Assembly: GCF_000023705.1 (NCBI RefSeq)
Contig: NC_012968.1
Coordinates: forward strand, 620,001-684,000
DNA: 64,000 nt
Direction: 5' to 3'
From: Methylotenera mobilis JLW8
GTDB lineage: Bacteria > Pseudomonadota > Gammaproteobacteria > Burkholderiales > Methylophilaceae
The position numbers were made by a program, and so were the translations under genes. The notes beneath the pieces are model-generated. The model did not search any database, was not told the origin of the DNA, and saw only the letters and a program-made list of their open reading frames with translations. The stretch's first letter is position 1. Every line of letters begins with the position of its first letter. Shown here one piece after another: positions 58,281 through 64,000 of this stretch.

Positions 58281-60668
58281 ATGGTTGTTTTTGCACTGGG
58301 ATTTGTCTTAGGTGCATTCTGTTTGCAGCAAATGCCCGTGTTGCCTAGTCTGGTCTGGGCACTGTTAATCCTACCTTTTGCTGCCATCTATCTTTATCTG
58401 CGCAGCGCACAGCTTGCAAGCGCTGTGCTGTTCCGACTGCCGCTGCGTTTGTTTATTGCTGTATTGCTGGGCTTCTTTTGGGCAGCTACTTTCGCTAGCT
58501 TGCGCTTAGCAGATGCACTGCCCGTAGCTTGGCAAAATAAACCTATCGAGTTGGTGGGGGTGGTGGCTAGTGTGCCTGCGCTGACCGAGCAAGGCGCGCG
58601 TTTTAACTTCATCGTAGAGCGTGTGTTCACCAAGGGTGCGACAGTGCCTAGGCATGTATCGCTCAGTGTTTATCGTAAACGTGATCATCTTATGCAAGTG
58701 CAAGATGACGCGCAGTTCTTGGATTATCAGGCAGGTCAGCGCTGGCGTTTAATTGCCAAGCTCAAACGTCCGCACAGTGTACAAAATCCACATGGTTTTG
58801 ATTTTGAGTCATGGTCATTAGCTGAAAATATCCGCGCCACTGGCAGTGTGAAGGGTAAGCCTATCATGCTGGATGCATTGGTGTGGCAGTCGCAGTATAT
58901 GGTGGAGCGCATACGTCAATTGGTAAAGCAGCGCATTGCCAAAGTGCTGGAGGATAAGCCATATAGCGGGGTGATACAGGCGCTGGTGATGGGGGACGAT
59001 AGCCAGATTGCACTAGAGGACTGGCAGTTGTTTTTACGCACCGGGATTACGCATTTGATGAGTATCTCTGGTTTGCACATTACGATGCTGTCAGGCTTGA
59101 TATTTGTTTTGGTTAACTTTGCATGGCGGCGCATACCACATCTTGCGTATAAGATTCCAACGCGTAAGGCAGCAACCTTGGCAGCGGTGATCACTGCCCT
59201 CATCTATGGACTAATTGCGGGTTTTTCGGTACCTACGCAGCGTACTTTATATATGTTAATGGTGTTTGGCGTTGCCTTGTGGAGCGGTAGGCGCTTTGCA
59301 ATTGCGCAAGTTTTGGCCTTGGCTTTGTTAGTTGTGGTGCTAATTGACCCATGGGCAGTGATTGCAGCCGGTTTTTGGTTATCTTTTGGAGCAGTGGCTC
59401 TGTTGAGCTTTGTGATGGGCGCTAGGCTGGCACCACCACATTGGCTGAGCGCGGCGTTACGTACACAATGGGCAGTCACCATTGGTATGCTGCCTTTGTT
59501 GTTAATCATGTTTCATCAGGCTTCGATTATCTCGCCGCTGGCAAATGCGATTGCCATCCCATTGATTAGCTTTTTTGTCACACCACTTGCTTTGTTAGGT
59601 AGCTTTCTGCCTATGGATTGGCCGCTACATTTGGCTTATTCCCTACTGGATGCCTGCGTGGTCTTTTTGCGTTGGCTCAATCAATTACCGGTCGCAGTTT
59701 GGCAGCAGCATGCACCTGCAGGGTGGACGCTAGCACCAGCGTTATTCGGTGTGGTGTGGATGCTATTGCCGCGTGGCTGGCCGCTACGCTGGTTAGGGGT
59801 GTTGGGTTTATTGCCCATGCTGTTAATCCAGCCGGATAGACCTATGCCAGGCGACATGAAAGTCACGGTATTGGACGTGGGGCAGGGTTTGAGCGTGGTG
59901 GTGCAAACTGCACAGCATACCCTGCTGTATGATGCCGGTGCTAAATTTAACCAGCAAAGCGATGCAGGTAGCCGCATCGTTGTCCCATTTTTGCAGGGTG
60001 AGGGTGTACAAAAGCTAGACGGTTTTATTGTGACGCATGATGATAATGACCATAGCGGCGGCATGTCTTCCGTATTCGCGTTAATGCCGGTAGGCTGGTT
60101 TGCCAGTTCCATGCCGGACACCGCATTGATACCAACGAATACTGAGCAGATGAAGTGCTACGCGGGTCAAAACTGGAGTTGGGATGGAGTCGATTTTGAC
60201 GTGCTGCACCCTGACCTGCAGGATTATGACGACAGTGCCATTAAAGATAATGACCGCAGTTGTGTCTTGAAGGTAACGAGTGCCTCCGGTAGCCTGTTGC
60301 TGACCGGTGATATTGAACGTAAATCAGAAGCGGCCTTGCTTGCCGCAGACCCAGATATGCTGAAAAGCGATGTGTTGGTGGTGCCGCATCACGGTAGCAA
60401 AACCTCCTCTACCCCTGATTTTGTTGACGCGGTAGCCCCTAGTATCGCCATTTTTACTGTGGGATACTTAAATCGTTTTCGGCATCCAAGATCCGAAACT
60501 GTTGCAAGGTATCAGGCGATAGATAGTAAAGTGCTACGTTCAGATTATCAGGGTGCCGTTACTTTGAGCTTTCATCAAAAGCAACCTTCTGCCCAGATTG
60601 AAGTTAGCCCGTGGCGCAATCAGCACCGGCGCTATTGGCATGCTGTTTTTGATACTAGTGGCGGTTGA
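58281..60668 (+). CDS. comEC: DNA internalisation competence protein ComEC/Rec2
   Basis: This 795-residue protein has an N-terminal membrane region (four segments), an OB-like domain with GQRWRLIAKLKRPHSVQNPHGFDFE, the Competence membrane domain (about 225-520, HLMSISGLHITMLSGL), and a C-terminal metallo-beta-lactamase domain (VLDVGQGLSVVVQ, VTHDDNDHSGGM, LLTGDIE, VPHHGSKTSSTPDFV). It forms the inner-membrane channel for single-stranded DNA uptake. It starts three bases after lolD, an adjacency common in proteobacteria. Confidence 0.95.
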   Translation: MVVFALGFVLGAFCLQQMPVLPSLVWALLILPFAAIYLYLRSAQLASAVLFRLPLRLFIAVLLGFFWAATFASLRLADALPVAWQNKPIELVGVVASVPALTEQGARFNFIVERVFTKGATVPRHVSLSVYRKRDHLMQVQDDAQFLDYQAGQRWRLIAKLKRPHSVQNPHGFDFESWSLAENIRATGSVKGKPIMLDALVWQSQYMVERIRQLVKQRIAKVLEDKPYSGVIQALVMGDDSQIALEDWQLFLRTGITHLMSISGLHITMLSGLIFVLVNFAWRRIPHLAYKIPTRKAATLAAVITALIYGLIAGFSVPTQRTLYMLMVFGVALWSGRRFAIAQVLALALLVVVLIDPWAVIAAGFWLSFGAVALLSFVMGARLAPPHWLSAALRTQWAVTIGMLPLLLIMFHQASIISPLANAIAIPLISFFVTPLALLGSFLPMDWPLHLAYSLLDACVVFLRWLNQLPVAVWQQHAPAGWTLAPALFGVVWMLLPRGWPLRWLGVLGLLPMLLIQPDRPMPGDMKVTVLDVGQGLSVVVQTAQHTLLYDAGAKFNQQSDAGSRIVVPFLQGEGVQKLDGFIVTHDDNDHSGGMSSVFALMPVGWFASSMPDTALIPTNTEQMKCYAGQNWSWDGVDFDVLHPDLQDYDDSAIKDNDRSCVLKVTSASGSLLLTGDIERKSEAALLAADPDMLKSDVLVVPHHGSKTSSTPDFVDAVAPSIAIFTVGYLNRFRHPRSETVARYQAIDSKVLRSDYQGAVTLSFHQKQPSAQIEVSPWRNQHRRYWHAVFDTSGG

Positions 60669-60715
60669 GGGCTGTCTTAATTTCTACCGCGAAAGTCTCT
60701 CCTGCAATGGTTAAT

Positions 60716-61714
60716 TTATAGCTCTTTCCATTGGGCAATCGTCGTCACGATTTCATCCAGACTCTCAGTCAGTGCTTGTACTACCTCCGGATCAAAATGC
60801 CGTCCACTTTGATTCTTTATTTCTACTAGCGTATCCGCAACAGACCAGGCTTCTTTGTATGGCCTTTTGTTGGTGAGTGCATCAAACACGTCAGCAACCG
60901 CTACAATTCTAGCCTCAATCGGGATGCTTTCACCTTTCAGGCCAAGCGGGTAGCCCGAGCCATCCCATTTTTCATGATGGTGCAGCGCAACAGAGTGCGC
61001 GAGCTGTATTAAAGACGAAGATGAGTTGTCTAGAATGTCGGCCCCAATCTGCGGGTGCTGCTTCATGATAGCCATTTCATCATCATCTAGTCGGCCTGGT
61101 TTCAGTAAAATGTTGTCCGGAATGCCGATTTTCCCGATGTCGTGCATTGGTGCTGCATTGAGTAGGTCGTCACAAAATGCCTCATTAAAACCCAGCCTAA
61201 GTGCCAGAATGCGTGAAATATGGCTCATGCGCAGTACATGCAAGCCGGTTTCATTGTCTTTAAACTCAGCCGCTCGCCCTAGCCTTTGTATCAGCTCTAG
61301 GTGCGTTCTTTGCAGATTTTCTGCTCTTACTAACGATAAATGTGTTTTTACGCGCGCTTTAACTACTGCCGGGTAAACCGGTTTGGTGATGTAATCCACA
61401 GCGCCATGCGTCAGGCCGGTTGCTTCATCATTTTCGTCACTAAGCGCGGTGACAAAAATAACGGGGATATTCTGCGTATTGGGGTCGGCTTTAAGCTTGG
61501 CGCATACCTCAAATCCGGTCATATCCGGCATCATCACATCTAATAAGATCAGTTGTGGCTGTTCGGTCTTGACTAGTTCCAGTGCATCCATACCATTTTT
61601 TGCAAAGCTCAATCTGTAATGGTCTTGCAGTATTTGTTTCAACACTTTGAGATTAAAAGGCTCATCGTCGACGATCAGCACTTTAGGGTTCAATTGAGAC
61701 GGATGTGTTTTCAT
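60716..61714 (-). CDS. Response regulator with HD-GYP c-di-GMP phosphodiesterase domain
   Basis: This protein of about 332 residues has a receiver domain (VLIVDDEPFNLKVL; phosphoacceptor in LILLDVMMPDMTG) and an HD-GYP domain: MHDIGKIGIPD, LLKPGRLDDDEM, KWDGSGYPLGLKG, DALTNKRPYK. All metal and GYP residues are present, so it should degrade c-di-GMP. The start at 61714 (MKTHPSQLN) lies 10 bases after the hybrid kinase stop, with AAAGAG before it. It is the probable target of that kinase. Confidence 0.92.
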   Translation of the reverse strand: MKTHPSQLNPKVLIVDDEPFNLKVLKQILQDHYRLSFAKNGMDALELVKTEQPQLILLDVMMPDMTGFEVCAKLKADPNTQNIPVIFVTALSDENDEATGLTHGAVDYITKPVYPAVVKARVKTHLSLVRAENLQRTHLELIQRLGRAAEFKDNETGLHVLRMSHISRILALRLGFNEAFCDDLLNAAPMHDIGKIGIPDNILLKPGRLDDDEMAIMKQHPQIGADILDNSSSSLIQLAHSVALHHHEKWDGSGYPLGLKGESIPIEARIVAVADVFDALTNKRPYKEAWSVADTLVEIKNQSGRHFDPEVVQALTESLDEIVTTIAQWKEL

Positions 61715-61724
61715 TGTCAGCTCT

Positions 61725-64000
61725 TTAATTAAATTTCTCAATCAGGTAATCAAGTGCTACTAAGGCTTGCTCGAACTCAAACTCGTTAAGTGCGTTGTTA
61801 ACAGTATTAAGCTCTCGTTGCATATTCATGGGCATGGCCGCGCTGATATTACGCATCAACATATCATCAAGCCTAGCTTTTACTGTGAGTTCTCTTAATT
61901 GGTTTAGCAAAATCAATATTTCCTCAGTGGTTTGGTCTTCATTTGCCGTCGCATCATTAGTTTCCTGACTCACTATATGCTGTGTTGCGATGCTTAATGA
62001 TTGCCATGAGGCTTCTAGCTGACTAATCAGTGAAGGTAATAGTTTCTTATTTTGATGATGGGCGGCAGATTCTATTTCGCCATAAATCCGTTGCAATTTA
62101 TTGATGGATAAATTAGCGGCGACCCCCTTTTGTGCATGAGCTAGTGCATTTAATAATGCAAAGTCATTGGTTGTGGCTGCCAGCCTTACTTCTTCTAATG
62201 CCTGTGTGTGCTGTTGAATAAATAATTGTAGCTGAGCATAGTAAGTTTGCTCACTACCCCATAATGCAATACCGCGATCAACTCTAAAATCAGCCTCAAG
62301 TGATTCTTTCTCAAAATCTTTTTTTTGTGCTTGGGTGTCGTTTACATTAAGAACGCGAGCCATTTCTCGAGTGAGGTTCGCAAGCTCAATTGGTTTGGTG
62401 GAGAAGCCATCCATGCCAGCTTCTTTTGCGGCTACTCTATCCTCTTCAAGCACGCTCGCAGTTAATGCAATAATCGGTGTTTTGAGTGTATTGTTTTCAA
62501 GTTCTAAGGCTCTAATCCTGCGAGTAGCTGTTAGCCCGTCTACTTTTGGCATTTGAACATCCATTAAAACAATATCAAATGGATGGCTTGCGAACTGCTC
62601 AAGCGCCTCTTCACCGTTGCTAACTAAAGTTACTTCGTGCCCATCTCGGATTAAGATGATTTTTAGTAGTTCACGATTCTGTGCAATATCGTCTGCCACT
62701 AGAATACGCATAGGTGGAAGTTTACTAATCAAATCTAGCGTTAACAGCTCTTTTTCTTCTCCTTTTTTTAGTGGAAGATTAATGCTGAAGCAACTGCCTT
62801 TGCCTAACTGGCTAGTAGCCTTGATTGTGCCTCCCATTGCTTCGACGAGTTGTTTGCTGATTGTCGTGCCTAGTCCGGTTCCACCAAAACGGCGGCTCAT
62901 AGATGCATCTGCCTGAGTAAATGGTTCAAATATGGCATCAAGCCTGTCAGCTGCAATTCCAATTCCTGTGTCGACGACATCAAAATGAATAACATCCTGA
63001 TTTTGGGCATATACTTTCAATTTTACTGACCCTATATCGGTAAATTTAATGGCATTGCCAACTAAGTTCATTAATACCTGACGAATGCGATGGGAGGGGC
63101 CGTAATAATAGCCGGAGACTTCATCGCAGATTTCGAGTTGCAGATCCAGTTCTTTTTTACGAGCTTGCAACCAAAGTGTTGATATCACACTATCTACAAG
63201 CGTATTCATAGAGAAGTCAAAGAACTCTAGTTCCAGCATACCTTTTTCCAGCTTTGCACTATCTAAAATATCATTGAGTAAGTGCAGTAGAGACTTAGCT
63301 GAGTTGTTGATGGTCGAGACGTAGTTTTGCTGATCCGGCTTCATTTCTGTGTCCAGCATCAATTCGGTAAACCCAATAATTGCATTCATTGGTGTACGAA
63401 TCTCGTGACTCATGTTTGCCAAAAATGTAGATTTAACGCTGGCGGCTTGTTCTGCTATATTTTTTGCTTCACGTAGATCGTTCTCCATTTTCTTGCGCTC
63501 AGTAATGTCAATCATAAACATAATGACTTTGTCTATTTTGTTGTCAAAGTCCTTTACTGGGCTATAAAACGCATTGATCCACACCTCACGTCTATCTTTC
63601 CCTAGGCGTAAGAATTCTCCATGCACAAACTCACCATTTCTTAGTGATCTCCATTTGTTTTTGTATCGAGCAGATTTTGCATCCTCTTCAGAGCAGAAAA
63701 TAGAGTGATGCAGACCTATCACCTCTTCTAGGGTATAGCCTAGAAGAGAAAGGAAATTTTGGTTCGCAGTCAGAATCAGGCCGTCAACCGAAAACTCTGC
63801 AATGCTCGTAGAGTAGTTAATCGCCCTTACAATACCTTGGTATGCCGCGTTTCTGCGCTTAGATTCTGTGATGTCAATAATGACACCATCCAACATTACA
63901 ATATTGTTATTTTCATCGTAAATGCCTGAGCCAAACTCACTCACCCATTTTTCTTCGCCATTGCGGTCGGTGATTCGGTATTCCACATTGTAGTGCTGGT
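61725..64000 (-). CDS. Hybrid sensor histidine kinase with PAS domains, receiver and HPt-like tail (5' end outside window)
   Basis: About 757 C-terminal residues are visible; the reading frame stays open to the right edge. In order: the end of a PAS/PAC domain (EYRITDRNGEEKWV), a second PAS-PAC (about 50-165), a HisKA domain with NMSHEIRTPM (His 194 of the visible part), an HATPase_c domain (NLVGNAIKFTD, VVDTGIGIA, FGGTGLGTTIS), a receiver domain (RILVADDIAQNRELL, IVLMDVQMPKVDG), and an HPt-like segment (ALAHAQKGVAANLS). It likely passes phosphate to the following HD-GYP regulator. The N-terminal sensing part is unseen. Confidence 0.92.
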   Translation of the reverse strand, partial: QHYNVEYRITDRNGEEKWVSEFGSGIYDENNNIVMLDGVIIDITESKRRNAAYQGIVRAINYSTSIAEFSVDGLILTANQNFLSLLGYTLEEVIGLHHSIFCSEEDAKSARYKNKWRSLRNGEFVHGEFLRLGKDRREVWINAFYSPVKDFDNKIDKVIMFMIDITERKKMENDLREAKNIAEQAASVKSTFLANMSHEIRTPMNAIIGFTELMLDTEMKPDQQNYVSTINNSAKSLLHLLNDILDSAKLEKGMLELEFFDFSMNTLVDSVISTLWLQARKKELDLQLEICDEVSGYYYGPSHRIRQVLMNLVGNAIKFTDIGSVKLKVYAQNQDVIHFDVVDTGIGIAADRLDAIFEPFTQADASMSRRFGGTGLGTTISKQLVEAMGGTIKATSQLGKGSCFSINLPLKKGEEKELLTLDLISKLPPMRILVADDIAQNRELLKIILIRDGHEVTLVSNGEEALEQFASHPFDIVLMDVQMPKVDGLTATRRIRALELENNTLKTPIIALTASVLEEDRVAAKEAGMDGFSTKPIELANLTREMARVLNVNDTQAQKKDFEKESLEADFRVDRGIALWGSEQTYYAQLQLFIQQHTQALEEVRLAATTNDFALLNALAHAQKGVAANLSINKLQRIYGEIESAAHHQNKKLLPSLISQLEASWQSLSIATQHIVSQETNDATANEDQTTEEILILLNQLRELTVKARLDDMLMRNISAAMPMNMQRELNTVNNALNEFEFEQALVALDYLIEKFN

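Noticed and set aside
59681-60121. 146-codon open frame on the minus strand
   Set aside because: Antisense to the MBL domain of comEC; low-complexity composition and no homology I recognise.

Overview
The window reads as a chromosomal segment of a Gram-negative betaproteobacterium. The best guess, by inference, is a methylotroph of the Methylophilaceae (Methylotenera/Methylophilus type). Supporting signs are the moderate GC content, the proteobacterial gene orders (surA-lptD-amgK-murU, pilT-pilU beside yggS-proC-yggT, ribE-ribB, lolCE-lolD-comEC), an MxaD-like periplasmic protein and a YVTN beta-propeller lipoprotein. I see no phage, insertion sequence, CRISPR array, rRNA or tRNA. Almost the whole window is tightly packed housekeeping genes. 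Two genes run off the edges: surA on the left and a hybrid sensor kinase on the right.

Layout. 1-5.4 kb: outer-membrane biogenesis (surA, lptD) divergent from cell-wall recycling (amgK, murU). 5.4-9.1 kb: pepP and two ubiquinone hydroxylases. 9.2-13 kb: dsbC behind a near-perfect sigma-54 promoter, convergent with pilB-pilC. 13-19.5 kb: a cold-shock gene with a long leader, icd, rluE, a glutamine amidotransferase, aroC, an MFS transporter and a retropepsin-like protease. 19.6-24.3 kb: folE2, dxs, ispA, xseB and an esterase on the minus strand. 24.3-26.3 kb: a class II cyclic-nucleotide phosphodiesterase followed by a cNMP-binding/rhodanese protein. 26.4-29.6 kb: an AT-rich ICMT-family gene, a type IV pilin with its own sigma-54 promoter, the MxaD-like gene and the YVTN gene. 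29.7-38.6 kb: rppH, psd, the ilvI-ilvH-ilvC cluster, an orphan GspE/PilB-type ATPase, nadC and a GST-like gene. 38.6-43.6 kb: a small conserved protein, mnmA, a Nudix gene, marC, maf and rng. 43.7-50.5 kb: a dynamin-like GTPase, yggT, proC, yggS, then pilT-pilU. 50.5-56.3 kb: a pyrimidine/riboflavin block (pyrC', pyrB, pyrR, ruvX, yqgE, ribB-type, ribE). 56.3-64 kb: lolC/E, lolD, comEC, an HD-GYP response regulator and a hybrid histidine kinase.

The genes combine into a few themes. Type IV pilus function is spread over several loci (pilA, pilB-pilC, pilT-pilU, an orphan ATPase) and, together with comEC, suggests motility and possibly natural transformation. The pilin and dsbC both carry sigma-54 promoters, so pilus assembly and periplasmic disulfide isomerisation may share a regulator. 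Two biosynthetic proteins appear to be non-catalytic or half-catalytic versions: the dihydroorotase homologue has lost its metal-binding HxH motif, and the RibBA-like protein has lost the zinc cysteines of GTP cyclohydrolase II. I did not find a clearly new multi-gene defence or biosynthetic system. The most suggestive unexplained points are the sigma-54 control of dsbC, the cyclic-nucleotide pair, the stray MxaD/YVTN pair, and a recurring class of short-period degenerate tandem repeats in intergenic spacers.
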